A DNA stretch of 52,855 nucleotides from contig CALOEW010000056.1 of NCBI GenBank assembly GCA_942492445.1, forward strand, positions 1 to 52,855, written 5' to 3'. Numbering within the stretch: position 1 is the stretch's first letter; each line of letters opens with the position of its first letter. Positions 27,608-35,512 of the stretch are shown here, piece by piece. The notes beneath the pieces were generated by a model, which was not told where the DNA came from, did no database searches, and saw only the letters and a list, made by a program, of their open reading frames with translations. The position numbers and the translations under genes are program-made. This DNA is from NORP240 sp942492445. Its GTDB lineage: Bacteria > Pseudomonadota > Gammaproteobacteria > Pseudomonadales > Pseudohongiellaceae.

Positions 27608-27661
27608 GGGAACCTCTGATCATTTTCCGCAGAGCATCGCGGTAGTTAATCAGAGGTTCCC
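27608..27661 (+). repeat. Palindromic repeat, family 1, full copy
   Basis: GGGAACCTCTGAT and ATCAGAGGTTCCC form a perfect 13-bp outer stem. Inside, CCGC/GCGG form a small hairpin around AGAGCATC. This is the best-preserved copy and defines the family. Confidence 0.9.
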
Positions 27662-27772
27662 TCGTATTCCAACACGTGTCACTCAGTTCTTAACTATACA
27701 CAATAATCCGCTATTGCTTCTGATTTGTAACAAAAAGTCATTGCTGTCCCACAGAAGCATGAGCGGAAGATA

Positions 27773-27880
27773 ATCAGCGGCCTGTATCCGCGCACTTCCA
27801 GTATTCGTGATCTCGGTCAGTCATGAACGTGAGGCTGTTAAGCCGCTGGAAATAACTCGGAGTGTTTTTTGGGAAGCACC
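27773..27880 (+). repeat. Dispersed repeat, family 2, copy B
   Basis: Shares with 34974-35101 the blocks TCAGCGGCCT, ACTTCCAGTA, TCGTGATC, GTCAG, AATAACTCGG and GGAAGC at the same spacing. Copy C lies about 105 bases away in inverse orientation. Confidence 0.7.
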
Positions 27881-27984
27881 GCCCCAGGAGAATCTGATCC
27901 TCCCCGATTTGCGCGCCTCGGGCTCCGGGTAAGGATTTTCCCCTTCAACCACCACTGGAGCAAGATTCACCCGGAAAATTTATC

Positions 27985-28095
27985 GCATGCCAATGTATTG
28001 TTGGTCGTGTAACAATCTCGCGTTCATGTCTGACAGGGACCACGCATACTGGAAATGCCCGGATTCAGCCCGTTGAAAGCTTTTCAGTCATGATA
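27985..28095 (-). repeat. Dispersed repeat, family 2, copy C
   Basis: On the minus strand this reads ATCATG, GCTTTCAACGG, TTCCAGTA, TCCCTGTCAGACAT and CCAACAATA in the same order and spacing as the copy at 34974-35101. It is inverted relative to copy B. Confidence 0.7.
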
Positions 28096-28296
28096 TTGTG
28101 GAACAGCAAAAGCAATGACAGAAAATCATTATTACCCGATTGCTATGGAACTCCCCGGGCCTGACTCTGCATACCGTTCACCCGGAACCCGGTGGCAAGG
28201 TGCCTCCCCGGTGAACTCGTATTGAGGCCTGGGCAGTGCCATAATCAACCTGAGTTCCCCCGGAATCCTCTGCAGCAGGGGAGCAAGGACAGGCAG

Positions 28297-29058
28297 TTGA
28301 TCGAACTCAGAAACGTCTACAAACGCTTTGAATCCAGCCGGGACTATGCCGTTACCGATGTAAATCTTATCGTGAGGAAAGGTGAACTGCTGGGGCTGAT
28401 CGGCGAGTCCGGCTGTGGCAAGACCACTACACTCAGGCTGATCAATCGTCTGGAGGAAGTCACTCAGGGGGAGATCCTGGTGGCCGGTGAAAATGTCATG
28501 GACCACAACCCACAGGAGTTGCGGCGTAATATCGGCTATGTGATTCAGGGTATCGGGCTGTTTCCCCACCGCACCGTCGAGCAGAACGTCGCCGCTGTGC
28601 CCGAATTGCTGGGCTGGGATCCCCAACGAATAGACCGGCGCTGTACCGAAACGCTGGATCTGGTTGGTCTGCCTCGCAGCGAGTACGGCATGAGAAATCC
28701 CATGGATCTGTCCGGAGGACAACAACAGCGGGTTGGCGTGGCCCGCGCCCTGACCGCGAAGCCTGAACTGATGCTGATGGACGAACCCTTCGGTGCCCTG
28801 GATCCGATAACGCGGGCCGGCATTCAGGATGAATTTAAATCCATTCAACGTAATCTGGGCCTTACTGTCATCATGGTCACACATGACATGACGGAGGCCC
28901 TGCTGATGGCAGATCGCATCGCGGTGATGAAAATGGGAAGGATCCTTCAATTGGGCACTCCCGGGGAATTATTGAATGAACCCGCCGATGACTACGTGCA
29001 GGAGATTGTGGAAATGCCGAGAAGGCGTGCTGAATTGATTGACCAACTGATTGAATAA
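28297..29058 (+). CDS. Osmolyte (glycine betaine/carnitine/choline-type) ABC transporter ATPase
   Basis: A quaternary-amine ABC transporter ATPase of 253 residues. Walker A is in GLIGESGCGKTTTLRLINRL, the signature in MDLSGGQQQRVGVARAL, Walker B in LMLMDEPFGALDP, and the switch histidine in IMVTHDMTEALL. The regulatory CBS domains present in many OpuCA/ProV proteins are absent. I choose the TTG at 28297 (MIELRNVYKRFE) because the family begins there and AAGGAC lies just upstream; the frame is open to 28192. The fused permease-binding protein follows 52 bases later. Confidence 0.92.
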   Translation: MIELRNVYKRFESSRDYAVTDVNLIVRKGELLGLIGESGCGKTTTLRLINRLEEVTQGEILVAGENVMDHNPQELRRNIGYVIQGIGLFPHRTVEQNVAAVPELLGWDPQRIDRRCTETLDLVGLPRSEYGMRNPMDLSGGQQQRVGVARALTAKPELMLMDEPFGALDPITRAGIQDEFKSIQRNLGLTVIMVTHDMTEALLMADRIAVMKMGRILQLGTPGELLNEPADDYVQEIVEMPRRRAELIDQLIE

Positions 29059-29110
29059 AGCCCAGGTCACCAGTGATTAGCCAGAGTTTGCCCAGACCCT
29101 CGAAGAAGCC

Positions 29111-30640
29111 ATGAATCAGAATCTTCAGGAACAACTACTGTTACTGCCGGAGTATTTTCAGGGACACCTGGTACTTACCTTGAGTGCCATGGTGATCGGC
29201 ACACTGGTCAGCATCCCGCTGGGTATCTGGGCCGACCAGTCGCGACGCGTCAGAATGCCGCTGCTGACTGTGATAAGCATCATCCAGACAATCCCCAGTC
29301 TGGCGATACTTGCCCTCACGGTGGCATTGCTCGGGGGACGTATCGGCTTCTTGCCTGCGTTTATCGCACTTACTCTGTACTGTATGTTGCCTATTGTCAG
29401 AAATACGCTCACCGGACTTGAAACGGTGCCGGCGGATGTGGTGGAGGCAGCCCGGGGGATCGGTATGACCGAAGCCCAGCTGCTGAAGAAGGTGCGGCTG
29501 CCACTTGCCATGCCGATTATAGTTGCAGGCATCAGAACCGCCACAGTCTGGACCGTCGGGCTGGCAACCCTGTCCACCCTGGTTGGCGCCACCAGTTTTG
29601 GTAACTACATCTTTACCGGCATTCAGACCCGGAATCTGGTCGCAGTCACGGTTGGCAGCGTGGCGGCGGCCCTGATGGCGATTGCCCTTGACAGCCTGAT
29701 CGGTGGCATACAGTGGCTCGCCGAAAAGCATCTGTATCGATCGGGAGGCGCCAGGGATCACCTGAAAAGAAGTGCCGTGGCAATTGGACTGGTGTCCCTG
29801 GTAGCCGTGTCCACGGTGTCACTGATGCCAGGCCCGGACCCGGATTTTGTCATCGGGGGGAAGCCTTTTACCGAACAGTACATAATTGCCGGACTTCTCG
29901 CGGCCGAGTTGACCAGAGAGGGATTTGACGTTGAGCAGCGGCTTGGCCTTGGTTCTGATGTGATTTACGAAGCCACACGAAGCGGCAGCGTGGATGTCTA
30001 TCTGGACTACACCGGCACTATCTGGGCGAATCAGATGGGAGAGGAATTCAACCCCGGAAGAGCTGCCGTTCGCGAAGCTGTCACCGAGTACATCGAGCGG
30101 GAGGCGGGCCTGGTATCCGTCGGAGTTGCAGGATTCCAGAATCAGTACGCGCTGGCGATGGGGCGGGACCGCGCGTCCGAGCTTGGCGTGGAATCCATCG
30201 AAGACCTGATACCCATTGCCGCAAGCCTTATCTGCGGAGCAGACCTTGAGTTTTTCGGGAGACCTGAATGGATTTCATTACGGGATACGTACAATATTGA
30301 CTTTGGCGAGAAGTTGACATTTGATGCTGCGCTTATGTATTCAGCGGTCAATGACGGCCAGGTCGATCTGATCACCGCGTACACTTCGGACGGTCGTGTT
30401 GCCGCCTACGATCTGTTGATCCTCGATGACCCTCGCAATGCGTTGCTGCCCTATGACGGGCTGTTTGTCGCCTCGGAACAAGCAGCGCGCAACAGACGTT
30501 TCCTGGATGTAGTCACTTCCCTGCGCGGGAGTATCAGTGATCGGATGATGCAGGAGGCGAACCGGATTGTGGATGTGGAGGGGAGATCGATCGGGGCAGC
30601 GGTGGAGTACCTGCAGGCTCAACTCATCGGCCGCCGATGA
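29111..30640 (+). CDS. Osmolyte ABC transporter permease fused to its substrate-binding domain
   Basis: The 509-residue protein joins two normally separate subunits. Residues 1-210 are an OpuCB/ProW-type permease with the EAA-loop equivalent DVVEAARGIGMTEAQLLKKV. A further membrane helix (AVAIGLVSLVAVSTVSLMPG) leads into an OpuAC-type binding domain that starts at DFVIGGKPFTEQYIIAGLLA and includes VDVYLDYTGTIWA and DLITAYTSDGRVAAYDLLIL. The binding domain would therefore be tethered on the periplasmic face. Similar fusions are known for OpuC-like systems taking up betaine, carnitine or choline. The exact substrate is not determined by sequence here. Confidence 0.92.
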   Translation: MNQNLQEQLLLLPEYFQGHLVLTLSAMVIGTLVSIPLGIWADQSRRVRMPLLTVISIIQTIPSLAILALTVALLGGRIGFLPAFIALTLYCMLPIVRNTLTGLETVPADVVEAARGIGMTEAQLLKKVRLPLAMPIIVAGIRTATVWTVGLATLSTLVGATSFGNYIFTGIQTRNLVAVTVGSVAAALMAIALDSLIGGIQWLAEKHLYRSGGARDHLKRSAVAIGLVSLVAVSTVSLMPGPDPDFVIGGKPFTEQYIIAGLLAAELTREGFDVEQRLGLGSDVIYEATRSGSVDVYLDYTGTIWANQMGEEFNPGRAAVREAVTEYIEREAGLVSVGVAGFQNQYALAMGRDRASELGVESIEDLIPIAASLICGADLEFFGRPEWISLRDTYNIDFGEKLTFDAALMYSAVNDGQVDLITAYTSDGRVAAYDLLILDDPRNALLPYDGLFVASEQAARNRRFLDVVTSLRGSISDRMMQEANRIVDVEGRSIGAAVEYLQAQLIGRR

Positions 30641-30684
30641 AAAGCTATCTACCTTTCCGGGAAGAACTGAAGGTGCAGCAGGAC

Positions 30685-31989
30685 TCAGTTTCGGCGCAGA
30701 AATCTGAAGATCGAGCGGGACTGTGAGCGTACCTCAAAGCGCCGGATTCGGTAAATGCCGGGGATGGTGCCCGGATCCAGGCGCAACTGCGTAACGGGCG
30801 AAGATTCATTCAGGCCGATTGCGACGCGATTTTCTCCAGCTTCCACGCGCTCCGCAATCCTTCTGTCGGTCGCATAATCAGGTTCCGCCCGCGTGGTATA
30901 AAAAATTTCAAGTACCGAACTGTCGGGAACCTCCAGTTCGATGTAAATGCCGATCTCGCCGGTGGCATCCGGAATCGGGGGAAACACAATATAAGGATCG
31001 CTGCCGGAAGCGGCAATCTCCAACTGGCCGGGCTGCCTTACCTGAATTGTCACCTGATTCGAGGCAACTGCAGTCGGGTCGAAATGCTCCTTGAGAGAAT
31101 AGAGCGTCCTGGGCAGGTAAAAGAACTGCTCAATGCGACGCTCCCGCGATCTGGTTCTGCTCATCTCGGCCTGCAAAAGTGGGCTGTCCTCAGCTTTTGA
31201 CTCGCCAGTCAGTTGTAATTCCTGCTGCCGTGCCGGGCTCAGGTCGTCAGTGTAAATTTCATCAATGCCGAGGGATTTCAGATAGAGCAGGTCTGCGTAG
31301 TGATTGACAGTGTGAGCATAGGTTGCGATCCCCCGAGCAGCCAGCGCCCCGGGCAGATTCTGTTGGACGCGGTCGGTGTTCATGGTCACCGCAAACAGGT
31401 TCATTGTAGACGACAGGTCCAGTACCGACCGGGTTCCGCCCGGATACTCGTACAATGTCCAGATAAGGTTGTCAAATCCCAGCCTGCTCACCGGCAGGTA
31501 TTCATCCGGCTGGTAGATCTGGGGAATAATTCTCTGTAGCAATTGCGGGTAGTCGGCGGCAATCTGTGCGAGTGCTTCGAGGTTGCTTTCCTTGATATCG
31601 GTAATGAGGCGCGTATCCGGATGCTCCGAAAACCAGTCCATAAGGCTGGCAAGAGTGCATTGGGTGAGGGGAGAATGATCCCGGACCAGGCGATCGAATT
31701 CGTTTGCTGTTACCGCTGGACCCGGTGGCAGCCCGAAGCTTCTCTCAAAACTTTCTTCCCAGTCATGCAGACAGACAAGTTGCCGGTCCGAGGTCCAGCT
31801 GAGGTCTATTTCAAATGCACGAAACCCGGCAGCAAAGTTTGCATCAAGAGCTTCTAGCGAATTGGTGTAGGTTGCGCCGTTGACCCGACCACCGGCATGG
31901 GCAACTCGAGGCAGCTCCCCGGCCGGCTGGGCACGGAGCTGACAACTGCAAAGGATCATGATCAGAGACAGAATTATTTTGTGCGTCAT
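30685..31989 (-). CDS. Exported glycerophosphodiester phosphodiesterase with C-terminal beta domain
   Basis: A 434-residue exported enzyme. After a signal peptide (KIILSLIMILCSCQLRAQ, possibly lipidated), the GDPD domain has His31 in VAHAGG, the metal ligands in FRAFEIDLSW, and LVCLHDWEESF. It is expected to hydrolyse glycerophosphodiesters in the periplasm or outside. Residues from about 325 to the end form a separate beta-rich domain (DPYIVFP, IFYTTRAEPDY, GENRVAIGL, LRLDPGTIPG) that closely parallels the C-terminus of the adjacent LtaS-like enzyme. It lies 23 bases after that gene in one operon. Confidence 0.88.
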   Translation of the reverse strand: MTHKIILSLIMILCSCQLRAQPAGELPRVAHAGGRVNGATYTNSLEALDANFAAGFRAFEIDLSWTSDRQLVCLHDWEESFERSFGLPPGPAVTANEFDRLVRDHSPLTQCTLASLMDWFSEHPDTRLITDIKESNLEALAQIAADYPQLLQRIIPQIYQPDEYLPVSRLGFDNLIWTLYEYPGGTRSVLDLSSTMNLFAVTMNTDRVQQNLPGALAARGIATYAHTVNHYADLLYLKSLGIDEIYTDDLSPARQQELQLTGESKAEDSPLLQAEMSRTRSRERRIEQFFYLPRTLYSLKEHFDPTAVASNQVTIQVRQPGQLEIAASGSDPYIVFPPIPDATGEIGIYIELEVPDSSVLEIFYTTRAEPDYATDRRIAERVEAGENRVAIGLNESSPVTQLRLDPGTIPGIYRIRRFEVRSQSRSIFRFLRRN

Positions 31990-32012
31990 GCCTGTATGCC
32001 TCGATATATTCC

Positions 32013-33998
32013 CTACTGTATAGACCTTATCTCCAGGCTGCTGATCAGAAACCGCCCCGGAGAAGTCCCGGGGTCGATTCGTAACCGCCCCGTTCTGGCA
32101 ACTTTGTCCAGAGGGAACACCAGTTGATTTTCACCGCTGACGGTGGTGTGACTGATCGTATTTGCCTCGGAATAATCTGGATTGTCCCCGGTAGTAAAGT
32201 AAAGCGTGAACGAAGACGCCTGGTCTGACTCCAGGGTTACATAGATCCGGGAATCCTGTGGTGAGTCAATGGTAAGTTCAGGCAGGATAATGAAGGGATC
32301 ATCGCCCGTGGAGCTGAAGCTCAGGCTGCCACCGATGAGATTCTCCCAGGTCACGTGGGCGGAGAAATCCAGTTCCCACAGGCGGGCATCCGCCAGGGAA
32401 AACAGTAACTGTTCGTCTTCCAGTGACGAAAGGAATTTACTGTTGATAAAGCGGATCGCCTGTTCGCGCTCGGCAATAATATTCATATCCTCCAGGGTGA
32501 GGTTTTCGGATTGCAGAAGATTGGCTCCGGCAAGAAATGAGACATTGTGTTGAACATCCAACAGGCCGAGGATTGTCGGAGCAAGATCCATTGCGGTGGC
32601 AGCGGTTTGTGCAGTTGCCTGGCGATTGCCGTTGAAAGCCGTAAAAAACAACCGGCGCTCGTAGTCGTCCGGAAACAGTGAGTAGGCAGTGTTTCGCATT
32701 CCCAGGTGGTCCGAAACAAGCACGACGACCGTGTTCTCCCACGCCGGGTGCCGTTGCAACCGATTGATAAAATCTCCCAGCAGACGATCAGTACAATGAA
32801 CTGCATGCAGGATTGCATTGTCGTTATGGGGGTACCCGGGACAACCCGGCGACGGTTCACCGGTGGGGTGATGTGTGTCGACTGTGAGAACCGTGAGATG
32901 GAAAGGTCTGTCCAGGGCGGCAAGCCGATAGAACTCCGCTTCTGCCAGCTTGAACAATGACTCGTCGTACAGCCCCCAGCCTCCCAGTTGATCAGGGTCC
33001 TCCAGCCGGGGGGTGAGCCTGTTGCGCCCCAGCACCCGATTGTAGCTGTGAGCGTTCAGAAATTCGCCCTTGCCGGCAAAATCCAGTGAGGCCCCTCCCA
33101 TGAACACCTGGTGGTAACCTGCCTTGGCCAGCACGTCCGGCAGGCAGGTTGCCCGATCCAGAAACCCGGTGAACATCACCATGTTGCCGTCAAGCCCCAA
33201 ATCATATAAAAGCGGTGTTCCGCATAACGAGGATACCAGCCCTCCCATGGTCCATTCAGTGCCACCCACCTGGAAGAGATTGTCCAGCTGCCAGCCCTCG
33301 CTGCTGAATCGCTTGAGATTGGGCGTCAGGCCTGGAAATAATGACTCTTCAGTGTAAATTTTTTCCAGGCCCTCCATGAACACCAGTACCAGGTTTTTGC
33401 CAGCGGTTGCAGCGATACTGCTCTGCTCGAGTGCCTCCCGGCTAAGCTTCAGGCGATCCCATTCGATTTCCGACAGGGAAATAACCGGCTTGGTGTCATT
33501 GCCTGTCCAGGACGCCATGGTCGATTGCCTCAGACCGGGATCCAGTGTAAGCGCCGCCACAAGCAAAAGTGTCAGCAAAGATGTCGGGGTCCTGAAGGTG
33601 TCGAGGTGATTTCTGAAATACAGAAAGCACAGGCAGATCGCACCCAACCAGGCCAGAAACAGCATCGCAAGAGGCCAGTACACAGACCAGGTCTCGGTCA
33701 GTGTGGCGAGATTGAAATGGTAATAGAACTGTCGGTTGAAATAACTTCCCTGCAGGTAGTAACTCAAAAACTGACCAAAGAAATAGCAGGCGAGCAGTGT
33801 AACCAGTAGCATTCCGGTTGTGATGCGGGCGACTCCCGGTTTGAGCCTGGCCAGAACCTGGCCCAGAAATACAACCATCAGGGCCAGCGAAAGAATCGCC
33901 GACAGCAGGGCGGCTGGACTCTGTTCCAGGCTGAAATGCTGTGCTGCAAACACCGGTAATGCGAACAGCAACAGAAAAATCATCTGCATAGGCTTCAT
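32013..33998 (-). CDS. LtaS/OpgB-like phosphoglycerol transferase-type membrane enzyme
   Basis: An alkaline-phosphatase-superfamily enzyme of 661 residues. The N-terminal part has about five membrane helices. The periplasmic catalytic domain has the metal-binding glutamate in VLVFMEGLEKIY, the probable nucleophile Thr247 in VGGTEWTMGGLVSSLCG, VDTHHPTGEPSPG, and VSDHLGMRNTAYSLF. Family members move phosphoglycerol from phosphatidylglycerol to lipoteichoic acid or periplasmic glucans. The C-terminal ~100 residues (DDPFIILP, LYFTTGDNPDY, GENQLVFPL, LRIDPGTSPG) repeat the domain at the end of the downstream GDPD. The ATG at 33998 with AGGGA upstream is chosen over a TTG at 34040. Confidence 0.87.
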   Translation of the reverse strand: MKPMQMIFLLLFALPVFAAQHFSLEQSPAALLSAILSLALMVVFLGQVLARLKPGVARITTGMLLVTLLACYFFGQFLSYYLQGSYFNRQFYYHFNLATLTETWSVYWPLAMLFLAWLGAICLCFLYFRNHLDTFRTPTSLLTLLLVAALTLDPGLRQSTMASWTGNDTKPVISLSEIEWDRLKLSREALEQSSIAATAGKNLVLVFMEGLEKIYTEESLFPGLTPNLKRFSSEGWQLDNLFQVGGTEWTMGGLVSSLCGTPLLYDLGLDGNMVMFTGFLDRATCLPDVLAKAGYHQVFMGGASLDFAGKGEFLNAHSYNRVLGRNRLTPRLEDPDQLGGWGLYDESLFKLAEAEFYRLAALDRPFHLTVLTVDTHHPTGEPSPGCPGYPHNDNAILHAVHCTDRLLGDFINRLQRHPAWENTVVVLVSDHLGMRNTAYSLFPDDYERRLFFTAFNGNRQATAQTAATAMDLAPTILGLLDVQHNVSFLAGANLLQSENLTLEDMNIIAEREQAIRFINSKFLSSLEDEQLLFSLADARLWELDFSAHVTWENLIGGSLSFSSTGDDPFIILPELTIDSPQDSRIYVTLESDQASSFTLYFTTGDNPDYSEANTISHTTVSGENQLVFPLDKVARTGRLRIDPGTSPGRFLISSLEIRSIQ

Positions 33999-34038
33999 CG
34001 GCTGTGTCCCTGAAGCATTCGTTGCAACAGGCCCATTC

Positions 34039-34055
34039 AATCAGAGGTTCCCTGG
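34039..34055 (+). repeat. Palindromic repeat, family 1, half copy
   Basis: AATCAGAGGTTCCCTGG is the right arm of family 1. It lies in the divergent gap between the LtaS-like gene and pcm, without a left arm. Confidence 0.6.
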
Positions 34056-34228
34056 TAAATTTTTCTATGAATGCCAAGCCTACCCGCTACCGGAAAATCA
34101 GTCCAATTTTTTTCCGGGACGCCAGCGCTCAATTCTGTGGGATCCACAGATCAGGTAGAATCTGCGAGAATAGCGCATACGCCACCTGTTCAGAAATTGC
34201 TGCATAAGAGAAGGAGCATGAAAGCGTT

Positions 34229-34903
34229 TTGAAAAAAGCCCCGAATGAAACTAGCGTCAGGCGGATACTTGACGAAATAGAAGCGGATGCCCGCGCCACG
34301 GCGATGGAAACCGGCCGCGAAAAATTCAGCAAGAAAGTGATGAATGCAATCGCCGCAGTGGCCCGTGACCGCTTCGTACCGGACCAGTACAAGGACACAG
34401 CCTATATCAATCGTCCCTTGCCCATCGGTCATGGCCAGACGATTTCGCAGCCCTTTATAGTCGCGTTGATGACCGATCTGCTGGAGACCGGGCCAGATCA
34501 TCGGGTATTGGAAATAGGCACCGGTTCCGGCTATCAGGCAGCTGTTCTGTCCAACCTTGTCAGAGAAGTCTTCAGCATCGAACGTGTGGCGGAACTGGCC
34601 GAATCCGCGAGTCTGTTGCTTCAGGAACTGGGGTACGGAAACGTACACGTACGCTGTGGAGATGGCGGTAATGGCTGGCCGGAGGAGGCACCATTTGATG
34701 GTATCATAGTAACCGCTGCGGCATCCGTGATACCCGATGCGTTGCTCGAACAGCTTGCCCCTGGAGGACGTCTGGTAATTCCGGTGGGAGAGCGCTGGGG
34801 GCATCAGGTGCTTAAATTAATTTGCCGGGATAGCGAAGGAAATCTGACCAGCAGGTCGGTGCTCAGGGTTGCATTTGTGCCGCTGCTGTCCGGAACGGGC
34901 TAG
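34229..34903 (+). CDS. pcm: Protein-L-isoaspartate O-methyltransferase
   Basis: PCM methylates isoaspartyl residues in damaged proteins to start their repair. The 224-residue protein has the SAM-binding motif VLEIGTGSGYQAAVL, the substrate-region RPLPIGHGQTISQPFIVALM, and PFDGIIVTAAA. The frame begins with a TTG at 34229. A much better start, AAGGAGC-ATG at 34219, lies one frame away and stops after four codons. One extra T in the TTTT run at 34227-34230 would join it to the gene (MKAFLKKAPNE). The listed start may therefore reflect a one-base deletion. Confidence 0.93.
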   Translation: MKKAPNETSVRRILDEIEADARATAMETGREKFSKKVMNAIAAVARDRFVPDQYKDTAYINRPLPIGHGQTISQPFIVALMTDLLETGPDHRVLEIGTGSGYQAAVLSNLVREVFSIERVAELAESASLLLQELGYGNVHVRCGDGGNGWPEEAPFDGIIVTAAASVIPDALLEQLAPGGRLVIPVGERWGHQVLKLICRDSEGNLTSRSVLRVAFVPLLSGTG

Positions 34904-34948
34904 GGAGTTTCAGGCGAAGTACCGCCGAAAGTTACGGCAATTAAACAG

Positions 34949-34966
34949 AAGTTCTCTGATCATTGC
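34949..34966 (-). repeat. Palindromic repeat, family 1, half copy
   Basis: AAGTTCTCTGATCATTGC resembles the left arm and adjoining bases of the copy at 27608 (GAACCTCTGATCATT). It directly precedes a family 2 repeat. Confidence 0.45.
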
Positions 34967-34973
34967 TACCCCG

Positions 34974-35101
34974 CTGAATCATGTCCACAAGGCTTTCAGC
35001 GGCCTTAATCCGGAAACTTCCAGTAGTCGTGATCCCTGTCAGACATTACGGGAGTCTGTGACGAGGCCAACAATAACTCGGGAAAAGCGTGTGGAAGCCA
35101 C
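34974..35101 (+). repeat. Dispersed repeat, family 2, copy A
   Basis: The fullest copy, containing TTTCAGCGGCCTTAATCCGG, CTTCCAGTAGTCGTGATCCC, TGTCAGACAT and CCAACAATAACTCGGG. It matches copies B and C across almost its whole length. Confidence 0.7.
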
Positions 35102-35162
35102 TGAATGCTTAATCCTGCCGGCCGCACCGCTCGAAGCCACCTATCCCATTCATCCATCTAAC

Positions 35163-35302
35163 AGGCTGTTGAAAAACTATTGCGCTTGCCAGTGCTTAGT
35201 CAGAAAACTGGCTCAATTTGCTCATTTAAACCCGTTAAACTGCGCTCTCTCGCCAGTTTTTGCCTCGCCTTGGCTGCGCTCATCACGTTCTTCAACAGCC
35301 TG
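35163..35302 (+). repeat. 140-bp MITE-like inverted-repeat element
   Basis: The ends CAGGCTGTTGAA (35163-35174) and TTCAACAGCCTG (35291-35302) are perfect inverted repeats. Inside, AAAACTGGC (35204-35212) pairs with GCCAGTTTT (35252-35260). There is no coding capacity. Elements with GCTGTTGAA ends are common in proteobacterial intergenic DNA. Whether transposase-mobilised is unknown. Confidence 0.7.
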
Positions 35303-35361
35303 CTGTGCGAGGTGATTCTTGATGCGGATCAACTGGTCAGAAGTTCCTTAATATTACATTA

Positions 35362-35413
35362 AGGAATCTCTGTTTAATTACCGCAGAGCATCACGGTAAT
35401 TGATCAGAGATTC
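35362..35413 (+). repeat. Palindromic repeat, family 1, full copy
   Basis: Outer arms GGAATCTCTG/CAGAGATTCC enclose an inner perfect hairpin ATTACCG/CGGTAAT. It ends about 100 bases before the secreted-protein start. Confidence 0.85.
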
Positions 35414-35512
35414 CAGCTTGTGAGTGGCAGGCGCTTTGACGTTCATGCTGGCCAGGTTTGCCAGGAAGTCTCTGAATTGTTGCCACAATTTTTCTGTAAC
35501 AGGAACAGAGTA

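Larger units (their letters stand above)
27588..28296. other. Repeat island upstream of the osmolyte transporter
   Basis: This divergent intergenic region of 709 bases contains one full family 1 palindrome (27608-27661) and two family 2 repeats in opposite orientation (about 27773-27880 plus, 27985-28095 minus). Near the ABC ATPase gene, GTTCACC (28176-28182) pairs with GGTGAAC (28210-28216). No protein-like frame is present. The transporter promoter must lie here but was not identified. Confidence 0.7.
34904..35512. other. Repeat island between pcm and a secreted-protein gene
   Basis: Nearly all of these 609 bases are repeats. They are a family 1 half copy (34949-34966), family 2 copy A (34974-35101), a 140-bp element with 12-bp inverted ends (35163-35302), a palindrome TTCCTTAAT/ATTAAGGAA (35343-35365) and a full family 1 copy (35362-35413). 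The short frames on either strand look fortuitous. Confidence 0.75.

Noticed and set aside
27608..27661. Reading the palindromes as intrinsic terminators
   Set aside because: The same sequence recurs upstream of genes and in divergent gaps, and no T run follows the stems, so a repeat family explains them better.
34904..35512. Possible CRISPR array
   Set aside because: The repeats belong to different families, are unevenly spaced and have no unique spacers of constant length; no cas gene is present.
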